From Orychophragmus violaceus (lineage: Eukaryota; Streptophyta; Magnoliopsida; Brassicales; Brassicaceae): 64,000 bases of DNA. Positions 21,729 to 34,158 of this stretch are shown piece by piece. Below the pieces are notes generated by a model. That model made no database searches and was not told where the DNA came from. It saw only the letters and a program-made list of their open reading frames with translations. The stretch covers positions 63,323,330 to 63,387,329 of the forward strand of contig CM058232.1 of assembly GCA_030180135.1 (NCBI GenBank), read 5' to 3'. Position 1 is the stretch's first letter. Each line of letters begins with the position of its first letter. The translations under genes were made by a program, and so were the position numbers.

Positions 21729-24033
21729 ATGGATTCTGAGCAACTGAGAGAGTACGGACATCAAATGGTGGATTTCATTGCCGATTATTACAAGACCATC
21801 GAAAGTTTCCCTGTTCTTAGCCAAGTTCAGGTCAATTTTTTTTTAAAATTTGTAAGAGTTGGGTATCACTTGGGGATTGAAAAAATTGTCAAAATATAAC
21901 TCCGAGAGACCAAATTGTCATATCCAGTGGGTTGGGCTGTGCTATTAAAATTTGTTTCGTTTTTGATGCAGCCAGGTTATCTTCATAACCTTTTGCCTGA
22001 TTCTGCACCAGACCATCCTGAATCTCTGGAACAAGTTCTTGCTGGTGAAATAACTGAATGCCCATTGAATTCCCCTTTTGGAGTATTCCTAATACTGTTT
22101 TTTGTTATTTCAGATGTTAAGGCAAAGATATTTCCAGGAGTAACGCACTGGCAAAGCCCAAGTTTCTTTGCTTATTACCCTTCAAACAGCAGTGTTGCTG
22201 GGTTCTTGGGTGAGATGCTAAGTGCTGCTCTTAACATTGTTGGCTTTAGCTGGATAAGTTCTCCAGCTGCCACGGAGCTCGAAATGATAGTTCTTGATTG
22301 GCTTGCTAAACTGCTCAACCTACCCCAACAGTTTCTTTCCAAAGGTAAACAACCCTATACACTTAAATGACCAAAGTGTTGGGATTAATATATTTTGTAG
22401 GAAATGGAGGTGGAGTAATACAAGGGACAGCTAGTGAAGCTATTCTTGTTGTTCTTATTGCTGCACGTGATAACGTCTTGAGAAGGGTCGGTAAAATCGC
22501 GCTGGAGAAGCTCGTTGTCTATTCCTCTGACCAGACGCATTCTGCTTTACAGAAAGCTTGCCAGGTGAAAAAACCTTTTGCTGATTTTGAATCTAAGAAG
22601 AAATAAAACCAATTCTCATTCTTCTTGTTGATAGATAGCTGGAATCCATTCAGAGAATTGCAGAGTGCTGAAAGCGGATTCTTCTACAAACTACGCTTTG
22701 AGTCCAGATTTGCTTCAAGAAGCTGTTTCTAAGGATCTTAAAGATGGAATGATTCCATTCTTCTTATGTGCTAATGTGAGTAAAGAACTTGTTTACTTAC
22801 TTACCCTCTTGAAATGAATTAGCTTTGCAAAATTTTCATTGTGTTATTTCCAGGTTGGAACCACTTCTTCAGCAGCAGTTGATCCATTAGCCGCATTGGG
22901 AAAGATCGCTAAGGTTATTATTATTTAATTTGATAGAGAAACTGTGCTAAGTTCTTTTTCTTAACTGCCATTTCTCAGAGCAATGAGATGTGGTTTCACG
23001 TGGATGCTGCGTACGCTGGAAGTGCTTGTATATGTCCAGAGTGTCGACAGTACATTGACGGTGTTGAAACCGCAGACTCTTTTAACATGAATGCTCACAA
23101 ATGGTTCCTCACTAACTTCGACTGTTCCCTACTTTGGGTTAAGGTATATAGATAATAACCTTGTTTTTAATCATCTTTTTTCTCTTTGCTTATTGCAAAG
23201 AAAGTGTTGATATTTGGACAAAACAGGATCAAGATTCTCTCACTGAAGCTCTTTCAACAAATCCAGAGTTTCTCAAAAACAAGGTAAGAAAGATTTTGCT
23301 TTTTAACTACACAAAATAATCTTTGAATCTAATAGATTACTTGTCTTTTTTGCTAGGCCTCTCAGGCAAACTTGGTTGTTGATTACAAAGATTGGCAAAT
23401 CCCTCTTGGACGAAGATTCAGGTTCTATTTGCTTTACGCACATAAATTCAATTCAATGTTTGTAAGAAAACTTCCAATCCGAGTTTGTTTTTGGACAGGT
23501 CACTGAAACTATGGATGGTTTTAAGGCTCTATGGATCTGAGAACTTGAAGAGTTATATAAGAAACCACATCAAACTGGCTAAATATTTCGAACAACTTAT
23601 CTCTCAAGATCCTAACTTTGAGGTAAACTCAATAAATTGCTCAAAAGTACTTTCTAAAAGAAGAAGATCCTTGATGTTTTCTTTGTGTGCAGATTGTCAC
23701 TCCTCGGGTCTTTTCTCTCGTCTGTTTCCGCCTCGTGGATGCGGAAAACGATGACAGGTGTAATAACCGAAACCGCGACCTCCTAGACGCCGTCAATTCT
23801 TCAGGGAAGCTCTTCATGTCTCACACTGTATGTGATTTCTCTCTTCTTTCTTCTTGTTCGCTTATATGTTCTGAATTAAGACACGTATCTTTATACAATG
23901 TATTTGCTTACAGGCTTTGTCAGGAAAATATGTGCTGCGTTGCGCCATAGGAGCGCCATTGACCGACGAGAAGCACCTGAAGGAGGCGTGGAAAGTTATT
24001 CAGCAAGAAGCATCTTACTTGCTTCACAAGTAA
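21729..24033 (+). CDS. AAS: Aromatic aldehyde synthase / aromatic L-amino-acid decarboxylase (PLP enzyme), 12 exons
   Basis: This is a cytosolic group II PLP enzyme. Arabidopsis AAS converts phenylalanine to phenylacetaldehyde with CO2, NH3 and H2O2. Exons I assign: 21729-21830, 21972-22044, 22114-22344, 22401-22564, 22635-22775, 22854-22913, 22979-23143, 23228-23283, 23357-23421, 23499-23622, 23693-23827 and 23914-24033. All introns are GT-AG, and the phase holds from exon to exon. Seen: WQSPSFFAYYPSN, SSPAATELE, FHVDAAYAGS and the PLP lysine in NMNAHKWFL. The catalytic loop reads TNFDC: Phe rather than the Tyr of true decarboxylases, which predicts aldehyde synthesis. Odd: the expected start in the related protein (MENG...) reads AGG here (RENG), so I start at MDSEQ, about ten residues later. 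Otherwise no lesion is visible. Confidence 0.9.
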
Positions 24034-24700
24034 CTAAGATCAACATCTTTATAATTCGACCCTTTTTTGCCAACAAAGGTTTGGTTTCGTTAAATTTGAT
24101 GTAATCACTAAAACAAAAACAACAACCTTACCAAAGTTGGGGTGTGTGTGTTTTTGGTACACTTTCGTAAGGTAAATGTTTGTGTATTTCTCTGTTTTTA
24201 CCTAATTGTGAAACTAATGGCATAAAACATGTTGTAAACATATTATAATTAGTATGATTTGCACCATTTGCGGGCGTAAGATTCCAAACATCTTTTTTTT
24301 TCAACTGAAACTTTTGTAGAAGTTTACTCTCCTACAATGGAGTATTGTTCAAGAAACAAACTGCAAAATTCAAATCAGATGAAAGAATCTCTGCAACAAA
24401 CGTAAAGCATGAAACATAAATATAAATGATAGATACATAAATAACATTGAAATACTTGAGTTGAAATCATTGAAAATGGTCAATGGGATGAAGTTCTGGG
24501 AAATAGGAGACACACTTGGTGCTTTATTGCCCGAACGTACTGCAGTAACTACTGCCTTAAACGCATCAAAAATTTTGGCTACTGAAATGACTAAGCATTA
24601 CTTTGATTTCCCGAAAACTGTGAAAAAATCCTCAACCCCCTAAACGAATATGATACTACAAATCCCATTTTGGTTTTGGTGAGATTAACTCTTAGTTTTC
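24034..24700 (+). other. AAS 3' flank, no gene seen
   Basis: AT-rich sequence follows the AAS stop codon. It probably includes the 3' UTR (an AATTG/TTTTTACC-rich stretch to about 24250). A 60-codon frame at 24461-24643 has no recognisable product. Confidence 0.5.
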
Positions 24701-24725
24701 TGGAGTGTAAATCTGATTCAACTAA

Positions 24726-25640
24726 TTATAAAACCACTAAAACAAAAAATTTCATAGACCCAAAATCTAGACATTGGATAACATCCTTATAAAGAGGTAA
24801 GAAAATCTCATACTCCGGTAAATGACCAACATAAAATGGTAACAAATGGCTGAACAACGATCGAATCATCTCATAAAGGGGGAGATGAAAGCTCAACGAA
24901 AGCCCATCTTCATACTGAGCTAATTCAAATGATTTAACACTTAAACTTAGGAAGACGATTCTTATGCCAAAGTCAAATCCAGAAAGTTTAAAGGTGAACC
25001 AAGAGGTCACAAAGAACATAGAGACCATACATCTCAAAACAGAAATTAGGAACCAAGATGAGGAGTGAGACTTTAAACGAAGAGTAGCTAGAGAAAGTAT
25101 GAAATTAGCGCATGAGGAAAACCCCATGAACGGAAAAGGGCTCTGGAAAAGGAGGAGGAACGAGAGGCTGGACAAGCGCCTAGAAAAACGACAAGAGGGT
25201 GGAAAAGGGACCTATGACCAGATGATCACCTCGTCTGACTGAAACGCATAGGAAGGGAATCTTGTAGGCGGAGAAGTAGTAGTCGAAAAGCTCCGAGAAG
25301 ATGGATATGGTGGCGGTAGCTGAGATGGGGAAGGGAAATCTGGTGGATCCGGCGGTTTCAGAGGGGTCAGAAGCGATGGGGGGGGGTGGACTTCCAACGA
25401 TGGCGAGAGAGGGAGTTGAGTAGGGATGTTGGAGTCGTCAGCGCGAAGGGAGGAGGCGGGCGGACAGCCATCGACACTGGCTCAAGACGCGACATCGGAG
25501 GAAGCCTAAGAGGTGAACTCGTCGGTGCTGTAAACGAGAGGAGAGGGAGCAGCGCCGATCAGGAGGGTGGAGCAGGAGCATCGCCGGAGAAACGTTGAAG
25601 GAAGAAGCTCATAACAAAAACGCGTGACTGCCTCAGGTAA
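24726..25640 (-). pseudogene. Possible 5' remnant of a LINE (proline-rich frame)
   Basis: The minus strand contains a GC-rich, CT-rich stretch (25640-25400). A proline-rich frame (MEVHPPPSLLTPLKPPDPPDFP..., 25397-25212) follows, then a 149-codon frame (25175-24726). PPDPPD-rich starts and GC-rich leaders are common in Brassicaceae LINE ORF1 regions, as I recall. I see no zinc knuckle, endonuclease or RT, so the call rests on style rather than on a domain. It could also be an unrelated gene fragment. Confidence 0.3.
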
Positions 25641-25689
25641 TGGGCTTGGGAGAGAGTTCTAGGGCGAACTTGTTGATATCATGAGATAA

Positions 25690-26960
25690 GATACAACTAT
25701 AAGATCCAATTAGACTTTGATCTGCACTAAAAAGTGTAGTAAATTGAATCATTTTTTTTTGTTTTTATAATAAATTTGTTAATTATTTAACACAATTTTT
25801 AGTAACTGAATATTATGATTAGGTGTTCAATGCGGAAATGCATTGAACAAGTTTTTTGTTTGAAAATAATTTTATAATATTTTATTTTTAATAAAGTAAT
25901 CATTACAAATTTTATGTGATATAAATTTAATATTTATTGTGTTAATTTAAAATATATTTTTAAGGAACATTATATGCTCATATATGAAATTTATTTCTGT
26001 TTTAATATTTCAATAATTAAGTTTATAATTTTATATAAATATAATTTCATATTTATGAAAGTAGAAACATGATAATCAGTGCATTTAACATTTTGCATTA
26101 GTTTAAGTTCGTTTTAATGTTTCTATAACTAAAATGGGTTAACTCATTTTTAATTTATCTTCCCATGAACAAAAATATCTTTAAATATTTTTGTAATTGA
26201 AATTTTTTTTTTTTAACTCATCTTATAGTATCCTAAATATTTTGAAAATTTTGATAAAACTACCCGTTAAAAACTGCTGCCATAAAAATATCAACTATAA
26301 TCTAACCAATCATATATTCGAATAATATAAATATTTAATATTTTAATATTTTATCAAAGTAAGAATATATAAATTAAAATTGGTTAATCCATATTTGTAA
26401 CTCGTCTTCGTCAAAGTTTGTTTTTCAATATTTTTATAAATAAAATTTGTTATTATATTTTTCCAATTCATTTTGTAATTAAAATACTTTTATAATTAAG
26501 TTTATAATAAATATGAATTTAATGATTATTTTTAATAAATATAATAAATTAAAACATTCTAATAAGATTTTGTTATAATATAAAATTATATATTTATATT
26601 TAAAACAAAAAACAGATATTAAAAAATATTTTAAATATATTTTAAATCAAATTATAAATTAAATCATATTTAGCATGCCCACACTATTATAATTTAATGA
26701 GACAAATATGCACTTAATGAATAATTAAAATATCAAATAAATATAGTTGCACAAAATGTAATATAACAAATGACTAAAGTTAGTTTAAATATGATATTCT
26801 AGTTAATAGTATAGATGATTTCAAACATCAATATATTTAAAATTTCTATAAAAAAACCTTTGTTATATATTTTTCAAATTTAATATCAACAAAATAATAC
26901 AATTTATATAATAAACTATATTATTTAATAATTTTTTATTAATATGTAAAAGTCAAACAA
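25690..26960. other. Very AT-rich intergenic DNA, no gene seen
   Basis: This is about 1.27 kb of strongly AT-biased sequence with many runs of ATATTT and TTTAAT. It has no frame, repeat boundary or RNA motif that I can support. It separates the gene side from the tandem-repeat region. Confidence 0.6.
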
Positions 26961-26974
26961 CGGCTAGGATATCG

Positions 26975-27500
26975 GCTAGGATATACGTAACGGATATCGG
27001 TTAGGATATACCTAACATATATTAGACGAAGGTGTACTTGGTTGAGACGTTTTAGCCAGTGTGCTAAGTAGCGTTTACTGGGTTTAGTGGTTTACTTCGA
27101 GTTTGGTACTTTTGCGAGACATCTCGACTTACATTTTCGTTACCAATAGTAAATCGGTATCGATTAGGATATACCTAATTGAAAACAGACCAATGTATAA
27201 TTGGTCGAGGCGTTGTTTAGATCAGTGTGCTAAGCAACATTTACTGGGTTTAGAGGTTTACTTCAAGTTTTGTACTTTTGCGAGACATCTCGACTTACAT
27301 TTCCGTTGTTGATAGTAAATCGATATCGGCTAGGATATACTTAGCGGATACCAGACCAAGGTATACTTGGTTGAGACTTCATATACTAGTGTGCTAATCA
27401 GAGTGTAATGGGTTTAGAGGTTTACTCCGAGTTTGGTACTTATGCGAGGTATCTCGACTTATATTCTCGTTTTCGATAGGAAACTAATATGAATATCAAC
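26975..27500 (+). repeat. About three copies of a 165-bp tandem repeat
   Basis: The phrase AGGATATAC recurs at 27003, 27166 and 27332 (spacing 163 and 166 bp), and the intervening sequence repeats: GTACTTGGTTGAGAC, AGTGTGCTAA, TTTACTGGGTTTAG, GAGACATCTCGACTTACATTT. A shortened unit precedes it at 26978 and a decayed one follows to 27500. It does not resemble the Arabidopsis 178-bp centromere satellite as I remember it. Confidence 0.75.
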
Positions 27501-28010
27501 TATGCGGATATTAGACCGGAATTTGTATAGAACGCTTTTATCCATTTGTATGATGTAGAGAACCTCACTCCGTATAGGATATGTTGGTTGGGATCCGTAA
27601 AGGATGTGTTTGTTCGTCTATCGTGGCCAATGACAGATGAGATAGAGAATGTTGAGTGATTATTCAAATGTACTAGACTTGAGTCGGAATGACATGACAG
27701 TTAATGAATTGAAATGGTTTACTAAGGTATGAAGTTTGGATTCTAAATTTGGTTCTAAGACAAGTAAATTGAATGATAATAAAAAGAAAGTCGTTTATCG
27801 TTAACCGGATAATTCCGAGTGTATGATTGAGTTGAGCCTTTGCGGAGGCGTCAAGATGTGTGGTCGCGATCTGGTGAGCCGAGCCTTTTGAGGGAGTATT
27901 GAATGAAGTGTTTCACGGGTTGATTGCACGAAGTGGATTGTACGAGTACGTCTTGAACCTAGTCAAATGAGAAAGCGTGCAAGTTTTGCCACTATTTGAG
28001 CAGTGTAGCA
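27501..28010. other. Non-coding spacer in the tandem-repeat region
   Basis: There is no frame or repeat that I can support. It lies between the 165-bp repeats and the first 27-bp array and may be internal non-coding DNA of the Tat-like element proposed for 26.97-40.9 kb. Confidence 0.4.
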
Positions 28011-28235
28011 TGCTTGGATTTTTGTGCTCAGAAAATCCGAGCAGCCTTGCGAGTTCGGATTTTCCGAGCAGTCTTGCGCACTCGGATTTTTCAAGCAGTC
28101 TTGCGCGCTCGGATTTTCCGAGCAGTCTTCCGCGCTCGGATTTTTCGAGCAGTCTTGTGCACTTAAATTTTCCAAGCTGTCTTGAGCCCTCAGATTTTCC
28201 GAGCAGCCTTGCGCGTTTGGTATTTTCGAGCAACT
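28010..28235. repeat. 27-bp hairpin minisatellite, short array
   Basis: About eight copies of a 27-bp unit, typically GCGCTCGGATTTTCCGAGCAGTCTT. Within each unit GCTCGGA and TCCGAGC pair around TTT, a 7-bp hairpin. Because 27 is a multiple of three, reading frames stay open on both strands. Those frames are a by-product. It is the same unit as the large array at 37290-38130. Confidence 0.85.
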
Positions 28236-28678
28236 TTATTGCGGATAGTTGAGCAGCTTTGTCTGACCAGAGATCGTAGATGCGGCCTAGCTTGTCGAAG
28301 TGTTGATCCAAGCATCGGTCCGAAATGCGTCCGAGTATGGACTTGCCGCATAGGATGAGATAAACTCTCGTTTTGAAATGTCAAGTGGGAATCTCCGAGA
28401 AGGTTGCATTTGAGTCCGGAAAATGTTTTGGAAATTTTTGAATTTCCAATGCAGAAGTATAGGTATATACGGACTCAATCCCCCCCCCCCCCATTTGAAA
28501 AGGCGGATAGCTGAAACGATTAAAAGATTGGTTGCCTACGTACCCCTTTCGGAGATCAAGCCGTCCTATAGTTTAAGTTGTTTCTTGAAATGTTCGGAAG
28601 TCTCGTCTTAGTGATAGTACTTCTTCAAATGCGTTGCTTTCCCACGTCTTTGAATTTTGGCGTTGTCCATGTTGACGA
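28236..28678. other. Non-coding spacer with a 13-bp C run
   Basis: No gene is seen. It contains C13 at 28480-28492. It ends with GACGA (28674-28678), the target site duplicated by copia-3, and continues at 36006. Confidence 0.5.
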
Positions 28679-29360
28679 TGAAGGAATTTCTAGCAGTTCT
28701 AATCATGATTAGCAACCCTAGTCTGAATTCCGAGCCTAGGATCTAAGGTTCATATAATTGAATCTATGGGATCTCAGATTTACCTGGTGATTAGCAGCGG
28801 AAGATTTGCAGATAATCGAGATCACGAAGTACCTCAATCGCTGTGCGTCTACTGGTATCCACACGCACACAAACGGGACAGGAGGGATGCTAGTGCATGT
28901 AAGAGATCTAATCTCTAGAGAGGTTTGTATCTCGTTCTGGTGGCTGTGAAATTAGGTTAGACACGAGTTTTGGTCGACCATATATCTTATATATGTCGGC
29001 TTAAACCACAACGGAATTAACCAACGATTAAACCGTATTAATCTGGTTAATCCGCGAGTTCCATCGTTCGATGCACTATCTGCAACGATCGACACTGCCC
29101 CAGAATATTGATATCGAATGCATATCAAATATGCATTCACTGGATCATTACATTAATGATCAACCTCGTCTTTAACGCCCAGTTTGCTTAGGTGTGTGAC
29201 CATGTAGGATCATATAACACTAGCAATGAGTTCTCAACTCATTGATCATAAGTGGCTTCTAGCAAAGCGTTATGACTACCTAGTGTTATGTGATTGTCTC
29301 ATCTCGACAATACGACTTTCACTTAGAGCAAGTACAATAGATTTCAGGACATTCCCAACA
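28679..29360 (-). repeat. 3' LTR of copia-3
   Basis: The plus strand reads TGAAGGAATTTC... to ...CATTCCCAACA. On the element's strand it therefore begins TGTTGGGAATGTCC like the other copia LTRs here. It contains one CGATCG-type pair (29059-29097), slightly eroded relative to the other LTR. Confidence 0.95.
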
Positions 29361-30182
29361 ATCTCCCACTTGTACTGGAATCATTTATTCCTTTAATCCC
29401 TTTGTAGCTATATCTCAATCTAGCATAAGGCAAGAACTGTGTCATCCTTATTAAGCCAGATCACGTTTATCGAATCCCGATTTGTACTGATAAAACAAAC
29501 GACTGACAATCACCTCGTTTGAGCGCGGCCACGCATTTCCAGTATCAAATCTTCGATATGCCCAGAGATATTTAACTCCTGTTATATAGGAGGTACAAAT
29601 CCCATCTTGTTCCATCCATGTCTCTTTTATATCTCATGATGCGTCTAATCAGTGTCTTTATGATCACCAGTTACGGCTGACGTTTGACAAAGTCAAGACG
29701 AACCAATCCATATAAGAGAGGACATGATGAACTCAGGTCTAAGGACTACACTCTTTAGTCGTAATGAGAAACTCTTATGACACTCATATAACATCTTGTA
29801 GAGTTCTCATTAACGGGTCATGTCCGATCATGTGTTCTCTAACACATATCTATGTGATTGACTTTAATACACTTATTAATGACTCCATGAAACGTAGTCA
29901 TCAGTCACCTCACATGCTAGTCTCACGTGGTTGTTAATGTCCCATTTTAACAACCTCGACCAGGGACCATTTATAATTTATGTCATTTGTTTCTTATAGG
30001 GTTTCATGATCAAGTCACATACTTGATGACCTATAAAATGTCATAAATTACTTTGGGACAATTATTTAATAACACAATTAAATAATGCTGAAACAATTTC
30101 ATTAAAATAACATAACCAAATTATGTTTTACGAACATCAAGTCATAACTAAAAACCAAATATAACTCCCACTGAAAACAAGA
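29361..30182 (-). other. copia-3 purine tract and 3' non-coding region
   Basis: This is the homologue of 3019-3839, about 820 bp. Read on the minus strand it has the arms ATCAAGT-ATGTG-ACTTGAT and a decayed form of the 17-nt hairpin (29744-29760). The purine tract AGTACAAGTGGGAGAT directly precedes the LTR. No gene is seen. Confidence 0.7.
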
Positions 30183-33154
30183 TCATATCTTAAGAAATCT
30201 AATGCCTACAGCAGCAGTGTGAAACTCATGCTTAGGCCTTGGGAGGGGCTTGGTCAGTGGATCAGCTACGTTCTCATCCGTCGGGACTCTGCTGATCTTC
30301 ACATCTCCTCTATTCACAATATCACGGATAAGGTGATATCTCCTTTCTATGTGTTTGGATTTCTGGTGTGATCTAGGTTCCTTTGCTTGCGCAATGGCTC
30401 TATTGTTGTCACAATACAAAGCCACTGGCTCAGAAATGCTAGGAATCACACCAAGTTCAGTGATGAACTTCTTAATCCAAACAGCCTCCTTTGCCGCTTC
30501 AGAATCAGCGAGGTACTCAGCTTCAGTTGTGGAATCTGCTACAGTGTCCTGCTTGGAACTCTTCCAGCTGACTGCACCGCCATTCAGGCAGAAGATGTAA
30601 CCAGATTGCGATCGAAATCATCTTTGTCTGTCTGAAAACTTGCGTCTGTGTAACCACTTACTACCAGCTCATCACTTCCTCCATACACCAAGAATTTATC
30701 CTTAGTATTTCTCAAATACTTCAGAATATTCTTGACTGTTGTCCAGTGACTTTCACCTGGATCCGATTGGTATCTACTCGTCATGCTTAAAGCACAAGCA
30801 ACATCTGGACGAGTACAGAGCATGTCATACATGATGGATCCCAATGCCGAGGCATAGGGAATCCGACTCATGCGATCTCGCTCAGCAGGTGTCTCAGGAC
30901 ACTGCTTCTTGCTGAGACTTATGCCATAAGACATTGGTATGAAGCCCTTCTTGGAATCTTGCATTCTGAACCTGTGTAAGACCTTATCGATATAAGTGTC
31001 TTGACACAGTCCAATTAACTTGTTTAATCTATCTCTATAGATCCTTATTCCAAGAATATACGCGGCTTCTCCCATGTCTTTCATTGAAAAACAACTTCCG
31101 AGCCAAGCCTTAACAGACTGTAACAACGGAACGTCATTTCCGAGAAGAAGTATGTCATCTACATACAACACGAGAAATGCAACTGCGCTCCCACTAGTGT
31201 TCTTGTAAACACATGGTTCTTCTTCGCTTCTGATTAAATCAAACTTTTTGACTGCTTCATCAAAACGAAGATTCCAACTCCGAGATGCTTGCTTCAATCC
31301 ATAAATGGATCGATGAAGCTTGCATACTTTCCTAGCTGCATTTGGATCGATGAAACCTTCGGGTTGTGTCATGTACACATCCTCTTCCAGAATTCCATTA
31401 AGGAAAGCTGTTTTCACGTCCATCTGCCAGATCTCATAGTCATAATGAGCTGCTGTTGCTAGGAGAATCCGAATGGATTTAAGCATGGCGACCGGGGAAT
31501 AAGTTTCTTCATAGTCAATGCCATGAATTTGTTTGAAACCTTTTGCCACCAGCCTTGCTTTATATATCTGAATATTTCCATCCACATCAATTTTCTTCTT
31601 GAAAATCCATTTACACTCAATGGGTCTTGCACCATCGGGTAAATCAACCAAAGTTCATACTTGGTTCTGTGACATGGATCCCATTTCGGATTCAGCGGCT
31701 TTCAGCCACTTTTCGGAGCCAGGGCTCATCATTGCTTCTTCAAAATTCGCTGGCTCGTCACTGTCAATGATTAACAAATCATGACAATTGGTTACGAGAA
31801 ATCCATATCTCTCGGGTTCGTGACGGATCATTTCGGATCGGCGAATTTCAGGCTCCACAGGCGCCGTCTCTACAACTCTTTGTAGATCCAACTGTTGCTC
31901 TTCCTCTACGGGTTGAGCATTTTCCTGCGGTTCTCGAACTTCTTCGAGTTGTACTTTACTCCCACTGTTTCTCTTGGAGAGAAATTCTCTCTCAAGAAAG
32001 ACACAGTTCCGAGCAACAAACACTTTGTTCTCGGATTGGTTGTAAAAGTAGTATGCCTTGGTTTCCTTAGGATAACCAACGAAGTAGCACTTATCAGATT
32101 TGGGTTTTAGCTTATCTGTAATTAATCGCTTAACATAAGCTTCGCAACTCCAAATCTTCAGGAAAGACAAACTCGGAACATTTCCAGTCCACATCTCATG
32201 TGGTGTCTTTGCAACTGATTTTGATGGAACCCTATTAAGTGTAAACGCAGACGTTTCTAGAGCGTATCCCCAAAAGGATAATGGAAGAGTTGAGAGACTC
32301 ATCATTGATTGAACCATATCTAATAAAGTTCGATTCCTCCTCTCGGACACCCCATTCCATTGTGGTGTGCCAGGAGGAGTGAGTTGTGAAACAATTCCAC
32401 AATCTCTCAAATGATCACTGAATTCTTGGCTTAAGTATTCTCCTCCACGATCTGATCGAAGAGCCTTAATACTTTTGCCAAGTTGATTATGTACTTCATT
32501 TTGGAATTCTTTGAACCTTTCAAAAGATTCCGACTTGTGTCTCATTAAATAGACATAGCCATACCTGCTGAAATCATCAGTGAAGGTAATGAAGTATCGA
32601 AAATTTCCTCTGGCACTTGTGCTCATTGGGCCGCACACATCTGTATGTATAAGGCCCAATAGGTCACTGGCCCTTTCATTTGATTTGTTGAAAGGGGCCT
32701 TAGTCATTTTGCCTAGTAAACAAGATTCACATTTCTCACATGATTCATAATCAAATGAGCCCAGAAGCCCATCACTATGGAGCTTTTGGATCCGTTTCTC
32801 GTTTATGTGGCCCAAACGACAATGCCAAAGAAAAGTCTGAATCGTGTCATTTGATTTGAATCTCTTGGTGTTAATGTTATAGATTGGTGCTGTCTGGTTT
32901 AAAACATAAAGCCCATTCTCTAATGGGCTGCTACCATAAAATATATCATTGTAATCAAAAGAACAACATTTATTCTTAATTGAAAACTGATATCTTTCCA
33001 CATCCAAAATAGGAATGGAAATAATATTTCTGCTTATAGCAGGTACATAGTAGCAATTATTAAGCTTTAAAACCAAACCAGAAGGTAAAGACAAGTTATA
33101 TGTTCCTACGGCTAATGCAGCAACTCTTGCTCCATTCCCCACGCGCATGTCCAC
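30183..33154 (-). pseudogene. copia-3 Pol (integrase, reverse transcriptase, RNase H), broken
   Basis: The frame 33154-31655 holds the integrase zinc finger (HCRLGHINEKR, CESCLLGK), the DDE core (IHTDVCGP, SDRGGEYLS) and GTPQWNGVSERRN. A TGG-to-TGA change at about 31653 separates it from the RT frame 31651-30584, with MDVKTAFLNG and YVDDILLLG. A frameshift near 30605 cuts RNase H after GYTDASFQTDKDD, and its C-terminus continues at 30560-30183. A further stop, TAA at 33155-33157, lies between protease and integrase. The catalytic residues themselves are intact. It is close to copia-1 Pol throughout. Confidence 0.94.
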
Positions 33155-34158
33155 TTATCCCTTTTCCAACTTCCTATTGTTGCTTAGGCCCTGCATATTT
33201 GTACAAATATGAGCACCACAGCCGGTATCCAATACCCAAGAAGTAGAACCATAAGTAGTAACATTTACTTCTATAACATAAATACCTGAAGATGAAGTCT
33301 CGAAAGTCTTCTTCTTCTTCTTATTTTCTTCCAAGAATTTGTTGCAATTTCTCTTCCAATGCCCAAGCTCTTTACAGTAATGGCACTTATCAGTATCAGA
33401 TGGGCCCGGCTTGGGCTTCGGGGCTGGCGCAGGCGTGTCCTGGTTCTCAACCTGGATTGCCTTGCCTTTTCCCTTACCCTTGCCAAGTTTCTTAAACTTC
33501 TTACCTCCTTGTACCATAAGTACATTAGGAGTGCCCTTCTTGATATTAGGCTCAGCTGTCTTGAGCATGCCATGCAGCTCAGTCAACGTCTTCGTCAAGT
33601 TGTTCATGTTATAGTTCATAACAAACTGATCATAGCTTGACGGCAGTGACTGCAGAATGATGTCAGTAGCCAACTCTTGGCTAATGGACAATCCAGCCTC
33701 CCTAGGTTATCAATATAACCCATCATCTTAATGACATGAGGACTGACTGGACCGTCCTTTGGTAGCTTGCATTCAATGAGAGATTTAACCGTCTGGTACC
33801 TCTCAGTTCGTGCTTGCACCTGAAACATACTTTTCAGGCTAGTGATCATCTCCACTGGCGACTCCACGTTCTCGTATTGCTTTTGCAAATCCGAGTTCAT
33901 GGTAGCCAACATGAGACAATTCACATCGACCACATCATTAGAGTGCTTATCCCAAGCACTCCTTTCTGCATGTGGAGCATTGGCTCTCGGTTTTTCAGGG
34001 AGAACAGTTTCCAGGACATAGTCCCTTTTCTCCTGCTTGAGAACAATTCTCAAGTTCCGATACCATTCGAGAAAATTCGATCCAGTTAACTTGTCCTTCT
34101 CAAGGACGGATCGCATGGAGAAAGAGTTATTATGAGTGTTAGTCATAGCTGAGAACAA
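33155..34158 (-). pseudogene. copia-3 Gag and protease start, frameshifted
   Basis: The frame 34158-33616 (the start used is probably MTNTHNNSFS, a few codons in) has the capsid-type domain. Near 33680 it shifts to the frame 33691-33155, which continues through LPSSYDQF, a lysine-rich linker, the zinc knuckle CHYCKELGHWKRNC, and the protease active-site motif VLDTGCGAHI, ending at a TAA. Compared with copia-2 Gag, the domain order and lengths agree. A single-base event explains the break. Gag would form the particle and the aspartic protease would process it. Confidence 0.92.

Noticed and set aside
24461..24643. 60-codon frame downstream of AAS
   Set aside because: Short, AT-rich, no recognised product, and no splice or promoter context.
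26975..27500. Centromere satellite of the Arabidopsis 178-bp type
   Set aside because: The period is about 165 bp and the sequence does not match the satellite as I remember it. With three units only, it is not a satellite array.
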